Positions 9,480-21,553 of a DNA stretch of 64,000 bases are shown here, piece by piece. The DNA lies in assembly GCF_011075055.1 (NCBI RefSeq), contig NC_058147.1:5022001-5086000 (forward strand), given 5' to 3'. The first letter of the stretch is position 1; every line of letters begins with the position of its first letter. The position numbers and the translations under genes are program-made. The notes under the pieces were generated by a model. The model was not told the origin of the DNA, did not search any database, and saw nothing but the letters and a program-made list of their open reading frames with translations. The stretch comes from Mangifera indica (Eukaryota; Streptophyta; Magnoliopsida; Sapindales; Anacardiaceae).

Positions 9480-12246
9480 TCACCACATGGTGGGTGCTCT
9501 GTTTCTCCAATTCCATCTCCGCAGAGAACCAATGCTCTTGTGAGTCCCATATCCACATTTTTCAGTTCTAAATTGCATCATGAACTTTATGGCTGACTGT
9601 TTATGTTGGTATTTTTACTTTGTTGGAAGCATAAAGCAGCCTAGGATGTGGTAGATATTTCTTTCGCTTGATGGGTTGTGTCTGTTTCCACAAGGAAGAA
9701 CGCATATTTGCAATGTGCTTTTCATGAGCGTAATGCTCAATGTGTGATTTGATGGTAATTGATGCTAAACTGACATATCATGTAGAAGAAAAGTTTGAAG
9801 CTAGACACACTTTATTGAAACTGGTGCCTTGTTTAATAGCTTTGACATAAGTTTCTGTGCTTTCATTTTGTACCTTGTATGCTAATTTTTATCCACTTGG
9901 TGTGCTTTCTTTGTTGATGCCCTGATTGGTAAGAATCATTAGAACTTAATTATAATAAGCTCTATAGAAGAGAGGATATTAACTTGTCCATTTTCTTTTT
10001 CACGCTTTGTGATTTTTGATAGGTTCGATGACTATTTCCCACCCAAGATTTGTTGAAAATTCAGTTCTCCCAGCTATCAGTCAGTCTTACTATTTAATCT
10101 TTAACCGTAAAAGGGTAGAAAAGTAGTTCAAAAGAACAGAAAAAATCATGTATTGAGAAAACAGTTTTTGCTCAAATAAGTTTAATCATCAGCTACAGAA
10201 GAATTTGAGTGGTAGATTGATTATCAATTCAAGCATCTATTGTCAAGTAGCTTTCTTCCAAGTCTGCGTGCCCCCTTTAGTACGTCCTTAGACTAATCAA
10301 GTCTTCCATTGCAACTTCCAAGTTCCAATTCCAAATTCCACACCCTTGGAAACGTTGGACTGCAATTTTCCAAATAAAATTCAATAAATTTCGCCTGCGA
10401 ATGAGAAGAGAGGTCACAGTCAGATTGAGAAAAATAAAGGGATCTAGTCTGGTGGTGACTAGTATACGAACGTGAGAGGAGATTGAGTCGAGAAGAGAGG
10501 AGAGAGTGAGAGAAAGTTGATTGAGATGGAAGGGGGAGAGGTGAGATTTGGTTAAATGGTGGCAACTGAGTCTGGTAAGACAGAGAGAGATTCAAGAGAA
10601 GAGATCCGGTTTGTTTAATTGGTGGTGGCTAGTGAGTTTGGTGAGTCTTATAATATAGGTAATGAAAAAGAACAGAAAAAATTGTATTGAAAATAAATAC
10701 AGAAGAATTATGCAAATGCTAGAATTCAAACCTAGTCCTAGCAATTGCTGTATGTAGGATTACGGAGTACCATCAAAACAATAAGCTTGTCATGTAAAAC
10801 ATTATATTTCTATATTAATAATCTAATTTTTTCCAGCTTGATCGATCGGACCGAAAAAACTAAACTAGGGTTTTAACCTAGTCAACGTCGAGTAATTAAA
10901 ATATTGCTATAAGTATAAAAATAATATTATGTATATACATTTTTTATACATAATATATATACACAGATGATATATCATCATTTAATTTAGTATTATTTTA
11001 TTTTTAATTTAAAATTATTCAATCACATAATAACACATTATCTGTATACATAAATTATATATAAAAAATATGTAAACTTATTTTTATTGTAAGTATAATA
11101 AAGATGTTGCATGAATGTGCTATCTTGGTTGGACTGTCTATGCTGTATTAATTTGTATTAAAGAGGCTGTACAGTTACTGTTTTTATTTCAGTTTTTAGT
11201 ATTGAATCTTCAATCAAAGACCAGCTTTTGCATATGTAATGATTTTGAGCAACAAAAGTTCCAAATGGTTAATCAAGTAGAGATTTTTTGCCCCCAAAAA
11301 CAATCTATTTTTACTATCAATAAAACTATATATATCAACATTTAATAGTTGTTATTATGTAATTTAGTGATTTTGAATAAAAAATAAAATAATAATTTAT
11401 GGTATGATAATATATATAAATTTATATTTATTTTTTCATTTAAAATAGGTATTGTTCTTTTACAATTCACTTGGCCATACCTAGTTTTAAATAATTTGAA
11501 CATGGTTTACTTTCTTGCAATTACGTCTTAAACGCTTAAGTTTTGCCAAAAATGACATTTAAAATATATGCTGAGCCTCTTTTCAAATGCCCATCAACCC
11601 AACCCACGGATCCTCATGTCATCAATTTAAGCTCATTTTCTTTTTTACTTGTTGTTTATGATTGAAATGATTCAATTTATTATCAAATTATAATAAACAT
11701 ATTTTATTTAAAAATTTATAAAAAATAAAATCAATCAAGATACTCATAGTAATGGAGATTAAATCATATCATTTTTAAGAAGTAACAATTATTCATTTGA
11801 TTTCAATAAAATAATTAAAATAAAAAAATATCTTAATCTCATTATACAAAAAAAAAACATAATTCTATAAGTTATTGCCTATAAAAGATATTTCAATAGA
11901 TATAAAATATTTTTTTAATTTTATTTTTAAACTTATTTTTCTTTACAAACCTTTGGAAATTCATCTAATCTAATAAAAATAATTAAATTTTCAAAAAATA
12001 TCTTAAATTTTGATCAATCTTGATTCTATTGGTTTTGACCGATTCATCTAATTTTGATTGAGTTTGACTAAGTTAATGAATAAACTATTTTTTATGTTAA
12101 TTGAAGTAAATTTAGAATCAATTTTTGATTCAATCAGTTGGACTAACCAAACTGATCTGGATTTAAAAACAATATCAAATACGCAAATGTTCAAATTACC
12201 GCAAAGATTTCTACAAATATGGTCCCAGAGAAGGAAATTAGCTGTA
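9480..12246. other. Duplicated flank before R2: RS-gene tail, GA-rich block, MITE and AT-rich repeat
   Basis: Bases 9480-9570 are the RS-gene tail (copy S2). Bases 9,570-10,660 match unit A, including the GA-rich block near 10,400-10,540. About 10,905-11,100 is a MITE-like stretch (ends GTATATACAT and its complement, with a central ATTATTCAATCACATAATAACACATTA) related to the element at 56,448. From about 11,240 to 12,200 runs a very AT-rich dispersed repeat also found at about 25,300-25,860 and 32,830-33,520, ending in GACCGATT and CAATCAGTTGGACTA-type sequence. No gene is seen. Confidence 0.6.
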
Positions 12247-12394
12247 TTGACCAAAGGTCAAAGTCTTCTGACAATGATTTGTCTTTAATATTAATTCCAC
12301 AGTGGAAATTCGATGGGGAGTTCGCCAAACTCTACCAGGTTTTTAAATGGGGGGAATTTGCATAATTCAGCACAACATAAAAAAAGAAACAGAC
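12247..12394 (+). promoter_or_regulatory. Promoter region of R2 with palindromic double W-box, TATA box lost
   Basis: TTGACCAAAGGTCAA (12247-12261) is a perfect 15-bp palindrome made of two opposed W-boxes. It is followed by TTCCACAGTGGAA (12295-12307). At the TATA position the sequence reads TTTTTAAATGG where the active-looking copies have CTATAAAT, so the TATA box appears degraded. Confidence 0.6.
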
Positions 12395-13943
12395 ATGAGC
12401 AAATTAAGCTCTAAACTTACCACTCTCTTCCTTGTCCAGTTCTTGTGCATTGTTGCTTCTGCCTCTTCTACTGAAGAGGCAAATGCTCTCCTAAAATGGA
12501 AAGCTAGCTTTACAAACCAAACACAATCTCGGTTAACTTCTTGGACTCTGCTTTCTCCTAATGCCACCAACCCTAAGGCACTCACAACCCCATGTTCTTG
12601 GCTTGGAATTTCATGCAATTTAGCTAGAAGTGTCATCAAAATAAATCTTACCAGTTTCGGTTTAAATGGTACGTTGTATGAGTTTTCAACCTCCTCTTTC
12701 CCTCATCTTAAATATGTTGATCTTGCAGTAAATTCACTCTCTGATGTTATTCCATCTCAGATTGGTAATCTATCAAAGCTCATCTATCTTGATCTATCCT
12801 CTAATCAATTCTCTGGAAAAATCCCACCTGAAATTGGCCTCCTAACAAATCTTCAGGTCTTGCACCTTGTTGAAAACCAATTGAATGGCTCAATTCCATC
12901 TGAAATTGGTCAATGTCGATCTCTTAGTGAGCTTGCCTTGTCTAGCAACAGTCTAGACGGTCAAATTCCTGCTTCTCTTGGTAATCTGAATAATCTGGTA
13001 AGGTTATTTCTCTTCAATAATTCGCTTTCAGGTTTCATTCCTGTAGAAATGGGAAATTTAACCAATTTGGTGGAACTTTACATGGATACCAATCGTCTTA
13101 CAGGCCTCATTCCTTCCAGTTTTGGAAATTTTACAAAGCTTATTGTGTTGCATGCCTTTCACAATCAACTTTCCGGTCCCATTCCTGAAGAATTAGGAAA
13201 TTTGAAGTGTCTTGAAGATCTAAGCCTTCAAGCCAACAATCTTTCTGGCTCTATTCCAGCATCACTGGGTCGGCTGACAAACCACACCTTACTTCATCTC
13301 TATAGAAATCAACTTTCTGGTCCCATTCCTAAAGACCTTGGAAACTTGAAATCTCTCATAGATCTACAGTTGAGTGTAAACCAATTAAACGGCTCACTTC
13401 CTTCTTCTTTTGGCAATCTAATTAATTTAGAAATATTATATCTTCGCCAAACCAACTTTCTGGATCCATTCCTCAAGAAATAGGGAGTCTCATGAAATTG
13501 TCAGTATTGCAACTAGACACAAACCAGTTTATTGGTCCTCTGCCCAACATTTGCCAAGGTGGTTCACTCACAAACTTCTCTGCAAGCAACAATAATCTCA
13601 CAGGTAACATCCCCAAGGGCTTGAAAACATGCACAAGCTTGGTAAGAGTCCATCTTGAAGTCAACCAACTCACCGGAAATTTAGCATGGTATCTATCCAA
13701 ACCTGAGCTTCATAGACATAAGCCATAACAAATTCCATGGTGAAATATCATCTAAATGGGAAAGTTGTCCAAATTTAACTACCCTACGCGCGGCGAGGAA
13801 CAATATCACTGGAAACATACCGCCAGAGATTGGCAATGCAGCTCAGCTACAGTCACTTGATCTTTCTTCCAACAGTTTAGTTGGGGAGATTCCAAGGACT
13901 TTGGGAAAGTTGACTTTTCTTACTAAGGTCAACTTCAGTGACA
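12395..13943 (+). pseudogene. Truncated LRR receptor kinase R2 (ectodomain only)
   Basis: Starts MSKLSSKL with a signal peptide and LRR N-cap like R3. A one-base deletion at about 13,450 (CGCCAAACC where the others have CGCCAAAACC) shifts the frame, and an 8-base deletion at about 13,686 shifts it again. Homology ends sharply at about 13,943, after the 'KVNFSD' LRR. The last LRRs, membrane helix and kinase are missing. The next base begins the leader of the DYAD-like gene. If translated it would give a secreted ectodomain of about 360 receptor residues, ending soon after the first frameshift. Confidence 0.9.
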
Positions 13944-13997
13944 TTAATTATACTCTCTCGCCAAACACTAAGATTAAAGAAGAAGAAGAAGAAGAAG

Positions 13998-15776
13998 ATG
14001 CCTTTACTGGACGAAAAGTACACCACGGAACCGGAGGAAGCTGTCTTATTGGAGCCTTCCAAGAATGGGCGGTGCTGGACTGAGCTCAAGAGTGTAGGGA
14101 TGCTCAAGTGGGGCAAAAGGAAGAAAGCTCAGTTCCTGAGAAACGATGAGGTGGAAGATATGAAGCTAGATCAGTCGTCACGTGAGGAGATGACGGAGAC
14201 ACGGAAGCGGAAGCGAGCAGTTGCTGGCTGTGGTGAGAAGACGACGAAGAAGAAGAAAAAGACGAAGGACTTGAATTATAGATGGTCGAAAGAGAGGTAT
14301 AAAATGGCGGAGATCAACATGTTGAAGGTATTGAAGGAGAAAGAAGCGGTGTTCGGGAAACCGATATTGAGGCCGGCGTTGAGAGCGGAGGCGAGGAAAT
14401 TGATTGGCGATACCGTTCTGTTGGATCATTTGCTGAAACACATGGCCGGGAAGGTGGCGCCAGGGGGAAAAGAGAGGTTTCGCAGGAGGCATAACGCCGA
14501 CGGAGCAATGGAGTACTATTTGGAGAGCGCTGATTTGGTTAATATTAGGAAAGCGGCCGGTGTTGACGATCCTTATTGGATTCCGCCGCCGGGGTGGAGC
14601 CTCGGTGATAATCCAACTCAGGATCCTGTTTGTGCTATGGAGTTCAAGCGGCTCAAGAAAGCCATGGCCAAAATGGAGAGGTTTTTACGTAGCTGCAACT
14701 TTTATCATTTCTCCGTAACAAAATAATGTAGAATAGTACTAATATTCATCTGTTTTGTTTGAAATCTTCAGGGACATGCAGGAGCTCTTGTTAAAGAAGC
14801 AAGACGATGACATGGCAGTTGTGAATACTCCAAGTTCTTGTGTTACCAGTCAGAACTTCGATCATGATAATTTCTTGCTTCCATTGAAGGTAAATAATTA
14901 ACTAGTGAAGAGTGGATTTGATCCCAAGTTTATGCTTAATGTAACACTATAGGTGTTTGTTGGATTGTTTTGGCAGGAGATATATGCGGATTTGATGAAT
15001 AAGAAAGCTAAAATTGAAGAACAAATGATGGAAGTTTCACATTCTCTATGTGGAATGGAGGTACTCCATTATCAAACCTTCAATTACTGAGTTTCCATTT
15101 ATTTCTAATAGGTTTTTCTGCCTTGAAATTTCTGTCAATTAATATCTTAGTGATGAGTTGGTTATTTATGGTGTCTCAGTTACAGTTCAGGGCTTTAATT
15201 AATTTCAGGCATGGCATAAATTAATGGTGATCATGCATGCAGGTCCTCATAGAGAAGGTGAAATCATCACTGGAGGAGCCAAATAAAGTAGAACTGCATG
15301 TGGGATCAACAATGCCATCATCATCCTCAGGAAATGAGAAGAAGACAAAAGAAGAGGAGCCGAAAATGAAAGAACAAATGGGAAATGTGTCGAATGAAAA
15401 ACAAGAAAATGACAAGACAGCTACAGTACCACCTGCAGATACAGCAAAAAGGATAAAGCCAGAAGACAAAGCCGCAAAAATAGAAAGGCTAAAGAGCGGC
15501 TTCAGGATATGCAGGCCCCAGGGGAGCTTTCTGTGGCCAGACATGGCAATGTCTCCCGATCAGGCTAAAGATGTGGTCCCTCTTGAAGATCTCTTTATGG
15601 TTCCAACACCTCCCTCAGTCTCCTCGTCCTCCAACTCACCACCACGCCTACTTCCATCTCCCGGCCTGCCTAATTTGGGAAACCATTCAATATCCCTTGT
15701 CAAGCCACTGCCTGAGAGGCGCCCCATTGCTGTCACTTTGACTAATCATCCTCTTCCTCCGGAAACCACCAAATGA
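13998..15776 (+). CDS. DYAD/AMEIOTIC1 (SWI1)-family protein, four exons, 472 aa
   Basis: Exons 13998-14680, 14772-14889, 14977-15060 and 15243-15776 join in frame at GT-AG sites. The protein has an acidic N-terminus and a basic nuclear-localisation-type segment (about 68-92, RKRKR ... KKKKK). The family's signature block follows at about 95-225: RWSKERYKMAE, LRPALRAEARKLIGDT, LLDHLLKHMAGKVAPGG, ERFRRRHNADGAMEYYLE, DPYWIPPPGW. A coiled-coil-prone stretch follows across exons 2-4. A C-terminal motif GFRICRPQGSFLWPDM (about 381-396) precedes a Ser/Pro-rich tail. DYAD/SWI1/AM1 proteins act in the nucleus at meiotic entry and protect sister-chromatid cohesion. At 472 aa it is shorter than Arabidopsis DYAD, so it may be a DYAD-like paralogue. 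The ATG at 13998 directly follows a GAA repeat; the leader begins about 54 bp upstream at the R2 break. Retained introns show DNA-level movement, not retroposition. Confidence 0.85.
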
Positions 15777-16496
15777 TTAGAACTTTCAAACAAGCAATAG
15801 TTTAATTGAGTTTAACTTGCTTGAACAAGCCACATATATAATTAGTTAATATAATTAATGTTTTCTTATTCCATTACATTGGCTTAACTGCCATTTTACA
15901 TGGACTACCATAAAATCCTTTGCCATTCCTAACTATGGTTGGATTCGAGTCAAAATAAACCCAAATATTGGTTGGATCAAGCTCGATTCAAATTCGTAAT
16001 GGTTAGTTTGAATTTGAACTAGTTCAAGTTAGTTAGAGATATCATCAGAAATCGATAGCGAGATGAATAGTATATATTGTCAGTGAGATAAATAATATCA
16101 TCAGAGGAGAATTTAAATCAAATTACTGAATTGAAACTCTAACTTAAATTCAGCTTGAATCGAGTCAAACATTGAACCAAACCAAAATGACTTAATTCGG
16201 ATCCACCCCTACCCACCCACACCGAGATAGATAGAGGTTCAATGAATCCAAATTCTAGGTTGACTAGCTAAACTCAATTCATTTCATCCACAACCATTAA
16301 CAAGAATTTTAACATGTGTCAAGACAATGCTCACATGAATTCTTGGGGAAAAACCTCTTCCATCATAGATTTAAAGGTATCCTTTGTGTCTTCTTTTGCA
16401 ATGGCTGAGCTGGGATTGCTTTGATTAGGCGAAATATTAATCAGAAGACCCTACTAATGGAGGCCGGAGGGTCCCTAAGAGTTCATATGTACCAAA
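15777..16496. other. Intergenic region with a TIR-type repeat
   Basis: About 15,930-16,215 starts GGTTGGATTCGAGTCAAA and ends AATTCGGATCCACCCCTA. It has the 'ggttggattcgag / ctcgaatccaacc' inverted ends of a short non-autonomous transposon family also seen near 26,020, 57,380 and 61,660. The remaining sequence (16,220-16,490) is not recognised. Similarity to the receptor-kinase promoter resumes at about 16,490. Confidence 0.45.
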
Positions 16497-16643
16497 GGTC
16501 AAAGTCTACTAACAAAATGATGTGTGTTTAATATTAATTCCACAGTGGAAATTGGATGGAGAGTTCGCCAAACTCTACCAGGTTGCCGGCTATAAATGGG
16601 GGGAATTTGCATAATTCAGCACAACATCAAAAAAGAAACAGAC
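16497..16643 (+). promoter_or_regulatory. Promoter region of R3
   Basis: Only the right half of the double W-box survives (GGTCAA, 16497-16502; the left half reads GTACC). The palindrome TTCCACAGTGGAA is at 16538-16550 and a TATA box (CTATAAATGG) at 16590-16599, about 50 bp before the start codon. Confidence 0.6.
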
Positions 16644-19600
16644 ATGAGCAAATTAAGCTCTAAACTTACCACTCTCTTCCTTGTCTGGTTCTTGTGTGTT
16701 GTTGCTTCTACCTCTTCTACTGAAGAGGCAAATGCTCTCCTAAAATGGAAAGCTAGCTTTACAAACCAAACACAATCTCGGTTAACTTCTTGGACTCTGC
16801 TTTCTCCTAATGCCACCAACTCTAAGCCACTCACAACCCCATGTTCTTGGCTTGGAATTTCATGCAATTTAGCTGGAAGTGTCATCAAAATAAATCTTAC
16901 CAGTTTCGGTTTAAATGGCACGTTGTATGAGTTTTCAACCTCCTCTTTCCCTCATCTTAAATATGTTGATCTTGCAGTAAATTCACTCTCTGGTGTTATT
17001 CCATCTCAGATTGATAATCTATCAAAGCTCATCTATCTTGATCTATCCTCTAATCAATTCTCTGGAAAAATCCCACCTGAAATTGGCCTCCTAACAAATC
17101 TTCAGGTCCTGCGCCTTGTTGAAAACCAATTGAATGGCTCAATTCCACCTGCAATTGGTCAATGTCGATCTCTTAGTGAGCTTGCCTTGTCTAGCAACAG
17201 TCTAGACGGTCAAATTCCTGCTTCTCTTGGTAATCTGAACAATTTGGTGAGGTTATTTCTCTTCAATAATTCGCTTTCAGGTTTCATTCCTGTAGAAATG
17301 GGAAATTCAACCAATTTGGTGGAACTTTACATGGATACCAACCGTCTTACAGGCCTCATTCCTTCCAGTTTTGGAAATTTTACAAAGCTTATTGTGTTGC
17401 ATGCCTTTCACAATCAACTTTCTGGTCCCATTCCTGAAGAATTAGGAAATTTGAAGTGTCTTGAAGATCTAAGCCTTCAAGCCAACAATCTTTCTGGCTC
17501 TATTCCAGCATCATTGGGTTGGCTAACAAACCTCACCTTACTTTATCTCTATAGAAATCAGCTTTCTGGTCCCATTCCTAAAGACCTTGGAAACTTGAAA
17601 TCTCTCACAGATCTACAGTTGAGTGTAAACCAATTAAATGGCTCACTTCCTTCTTCTTTTGGCAATCTAATTAATTTAGAAATATTATATCTTCGCCAAA
17701 ACCAACTTTCTGGATCCATTCCTCAAGAAATAGAAAGTCTCATGAAATTGTCGGTACTGCAACTAAACACAAACCAGTTTACTGGTCCTCTGCCCAACAT
17801 TTGCCAAGGTGGTTCACTCACAAACTTCTATGCAAGCAACAATAATCTCACAGGTAACATCCCCAAGGGCTTGAAAACATGCACAAGCTTGGAAAGAGTC
17901 CATCTTGAAGTCAACCAACTCACCGGAAATTTAGCAGCAGAGTTTGGTATCTATCCAAACCTGAGCTTCATAGACATAAGCCATAACAAATTTCATGGTG
18001 AAATATCATCTAAATGGGGAAGTTGTCCAAATTTAACTACCCTACGCGTGGCGAGGAACAATATCACTGGAAACATACCGCCAGAGATTGGCAATGCAGC
18101 TCAGCTACAGTCACTTGATCTTTCTTCCAACAGTTTAGTTGGGGAGATTCCAAGGACTTTGGGAAAGTTGACTTTTCTTACTAAGGTCAACTTCAGTGAC
18201 AATCAACTTTCCAGTGTTATACCTCAAGAAATTGGGCTACTGGTTAATCTTGAGTCTTTGGACTTGTCCTTGAAGAAATTAAGCCAGGCAATACCAGAAG
18301 ATCTTGGAAATCTAGTCAAGTTGCATAACTTGAATTTGAGCAACAACAAATTTAGCCAAGAAATTCCAGTTCAGTTCGAGAAGTTATTTCACTTATCTCA
18401 GTTAGATTTGAGTCATAATTCTCTCGGAGGAGAGATACCATCGCAAATCAGCCATTTGCAGAGCCTGGAGCTACTAAATCTCTCCCACAATTCTCTTACT
18501 GGTTCCATTCCAAACAGTTTTGAGGAAATGAAGGGCTTGTTGTATGGTGACGTATCCTACAATCAGTTGAAGGGCCCTATTCTTGAGAGCAAAGCATTTC
18601 AAGATGCTGATATGTTACGAGGGAACAAGGGATTGTGCGGTAATGTTCGGGGATTCCCACCATGCACATCTCCTGTCACTTACAAACATAGAAATGGAAA
18701 GGTCAAAAAATTGGTGTTTTCAGTTATATTCCCTCTTTTGGGAGTTCTTTTGCTTGCACTCGGGTTTTTCTTAATTTTTCAGAAAAGAAGGAAAAATAAA
18801 TCAGCTGAACAAAGCGGTGAGGAGGATGGCGAGCTTCTCTCGGTGTCAACTGTTGAAGGAAGAATTCTGTACAAAGAAATCATGGATTCAACCAAAGCTT
18901 TTGATGCTAGGTACTGTATTGGGAAAGGAGGATACAGTAGCGTTTATAAGGCCATGCTGCCATCAGGTAGCATAGTAGCTGTTAAAAAACTCCACCCGTT
19001 ACCAAATGTTGAAATAACACATCAAAAGGAGTTTTTGAATGAGATCAAGACTTAAACGGAGATATGACACCGAAACATTGTGAAGTTGTACGGCTTTTGT
19101 TCAAACAAGCAACACTCTTTTTTGGTTTACGAGTATCTTGAAAGGGGTAGTTTGACCACAATCTTGAGCAAAGAAGAAACCACTAAAGAATTGAATTGGT
19201 TCAAGAGGGTGAATATCGTCAGGGATGTGGCTCATGTGCTGTCTTACATGCATCATAATTGCTCTATTCCGATTGTTCATCGAGACATATCAAGCAACAA
19301 CATTCTGCTTGATGAGGATTATGTGGCCCATGTTTCAGATTTTGGCACTGCTAAGCTGTTGAAGAGAGACTCATCCAATTGGACTGAACTTGCTGGCACA
19401 TATGGATACATTGCACCAGGTACTATAGCTCATCCTGAATTGCATGCATAATTTTAATATATGACATAATGTTTGTATAATGATGATTCAGACTGTATTT
19501 TTTCAGAGTTCGCTTATACCATGAAAGTTACAGAAAAATGTGATGTGTATGGTTTTGGAGTGTTAGCAGTGGAAGTGATTAAAGGAAAGCATCCGGTTGA

Positions 19601-19802
19601 TACAATCGCCTCTCTATTGTCCCATTTAACAAGTGAGAGCATGCTGGTGAAAGATATTCTGGACCAACGACTTCCACTTCCTCCTCCTGAAGTTGAGGAA
19701 CAAGTGATGACCATTGTAAAGCTAGCAACTGCTTGCTTACATGTCAATCCACAATCTAGGCCATCCATGCACATGATTTCCCAGATGTTAGATAAGTTCT
19801 AG
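16644..19802 (+). pseudogene. Full-length LRR receptor kinase R3 with two nonsense codons in the kinase domain
   Basis: Same architecture as R1: exon 1 16644-19419, exon 2 19507-19802, signal peptide, LRRs, membrane helix, glycine loop [21 protein letters not shown]. The segment encoding 'TLTEIRHRN' carries TTA to TAA (19053-19055) and, four codons on, CGA to TGA. Everything downstream stays in frame to the normal stop. A translated product would have the complete ectodomain, the membrane helix and only the start of the kinase N-lobe (about 804 aa from this ATG). It may be a recent pseudogene or a kinase-less membrane receptor. Confidence 0.9.
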
Positions 19803-20300
19803 AGCCCTTTATTTAAATCCGGACAAATAAATTGTATTGTAAAAGGTTAGGATAAAGTATTATAATGTAATCTAAACTCAAATCTTAATTTTATGAAATA
19901 AAAAAATAATAAATAACTAAATTGAAATTTTAATTCTATGAAATAAAAAATAATAAATAATTAAACTAGAATCTTAACAGTATAAAATAAAAAAATAATA
20001 AATAACACATCAAAATCAGACTTAATAAAAAATAAAATTTGGTAAAAATCAAATTTGATTAGAATCAAATCAAATAGAAATCTTTTTAACAGATTTGACA
20101 AACTATAGTTTCAATCACATCTCCAAGATGAATTTTCAAATAATAATGTTATACACAAAATTTTATACATAAATAAAACGTGTCATCATATAATTGAATA
20201 ATTAAAAATAAAAAAACAATACCTAATCACATTATGACATATCATTATTTATATATAAAATTATGTGTAGTTTTATTTATTTTGAAATTATATTTAACAA
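19803..20300 (+). repeat. R3 3' flank: 45-bp tandem repeats and a MITE-like segment
   Basis: Three AT-rich units of about 45 bp run from about 19874 to 20007, matching the arrays after R1 and R4. About 20,140-20,285 is a MITE-like stretch (AATGTTATACACAAAATTTTA ... TATGTGTAG) with the central 'TCACATTATGACATATCAT' theme shared with the element at 56,448. Confidence 0.65.
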
Positions 20301-20830
20301 GCCGGTTGGAGGTTTTATAATCAAAATGGTAACAAATAAAATAAAATTGAAACAACGTAAAAGAAAACTGTTTCATGAAAATTCTGTCGGATAATGACAG
20401 TCAACGCAGAAGCAGGAGTAAATGATAAACTCATTTGTCATCTTCAAAATCGACATCCATCTCTATCAAACCCAACCAGAGAGATGGACCGAAGAAAATA
20501 TTACATTCACTCTTTGGTTGTATTAGAAGACATGCATGGTTCCAACTTCCACCCCATTCTGCCAATGTTCAGTCACATGTTGGGCCCGTAACTGGTATGG
20601 AAAAGTCATAGCAGAGCATAGCCTCTTGCATAGAGTATTTTCCAGGAAAAATACCTCCGCCAAACGCAAACAAAGACCTTGACGAGAATGGAACGGCAAT
20701 AAGTGGTGGAAAGCAGTCATAATTTTAGGACATTGGTCCCAGTTAGAGTATAATCTTTCCATATCATTTTTATATTCTTTGAAAGAGTCCTTTGTCATCT
20801 CTTAAGAAAATCTCAGAATTGAAGGGGAAA
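20301..20830 (-). other. Copy of the 3' flank of the Pumilio gene
   Basis: Closely matches 37,610-38,135 and 49,915-50,365, the latter lying just downstream of the Pumilio stop codon. An open frame of 91 codons (20523-20798, minus) is conserved in the 37.8-kb copy but broken in the copy next to the real gene, so it is probably not coding. The segment ends abruptly at about 20,830 where the match stops before exon 5. Confidence 0.7.
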
Positions 20831-21553
20831 TAAACTAGGGAAATTGAAATTTTTACCACTATTTTAATTCACGTATACAAAAATGTCACATATCCTAAAG
20901 CTTAAATAAATATACTACAACAGTAATTAACTTTCCTAAAATACCCCTCTTTAATTTTTCATGCAGACATTCTCTCACTTCTTCTCTGCAACTTTTTTTC
21001 CTCTTCTTCTTCTTCTTTCAAAGTGATAAAGGAATCACTTTCTCTTCTTCCTTATCTTCAAAAACAAAAGAAAGAAGAAAAATACTGAATTCTTCAGATT
21101 AAAAATTCTTCAAAATAAGGAAAATAAAAAAAAAGCAACCCATAAAAACTCAACCACATCCACTTTATAGGCTGAAAGAAATAATGATTAAAGAAGATCA
21201 TTTAGTAGGATTTATCTGAAAAAAAATAAAAAATTAACATTTAAGGATTTAAACTGAAAAAAAAATTAACGAAAAAAAGAAAAAAAGGCGTGTACTGGGA
21301 ACCAAGGGTTGTTGTCAACGCCAACTCCTGGCACCTTGTTATTTTATATTATAATATTATATATTATAATATAAAATATTATATAATATTATATATATTA
21401 TTATAAGGGTTGGCGTGGCATTTCCGCCAACCCTTACCTACTCCAAGCTTTAAGTTTTATAAAAGCGAGCCCACCCTAAATTATAATAACGTCAATTTTC
21501 TTTCACCAATAGTTTTAGTTTATAAACGGTGGGCTCACCCTAAATTATCACAA
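20831..21553. other. Unassigned AT-rich stretch with an AT hairpin
   Basis: Contains a CTT-rich block (about 20,995-21,060), A-rich runs, and an almost pure AT palindromic tract at about 21,340-21,405. This is followed by a GC-rich stem, GGGTTGGCG...CGCCAACCC (about 21,408-21,435). No gene is recognised; the hairpin could be a transposon end. Confidence 0.45.

Noticed and set aside
20523..20798. 91-codon minus-strand open frame downstream of Pumilio, also at 37836-38111
   Set aside because: Broken in the copy beside the real Pumilio gene (50.1-50.3 kb) and lacking any recognised domain; best read as 3' UTR or flank.
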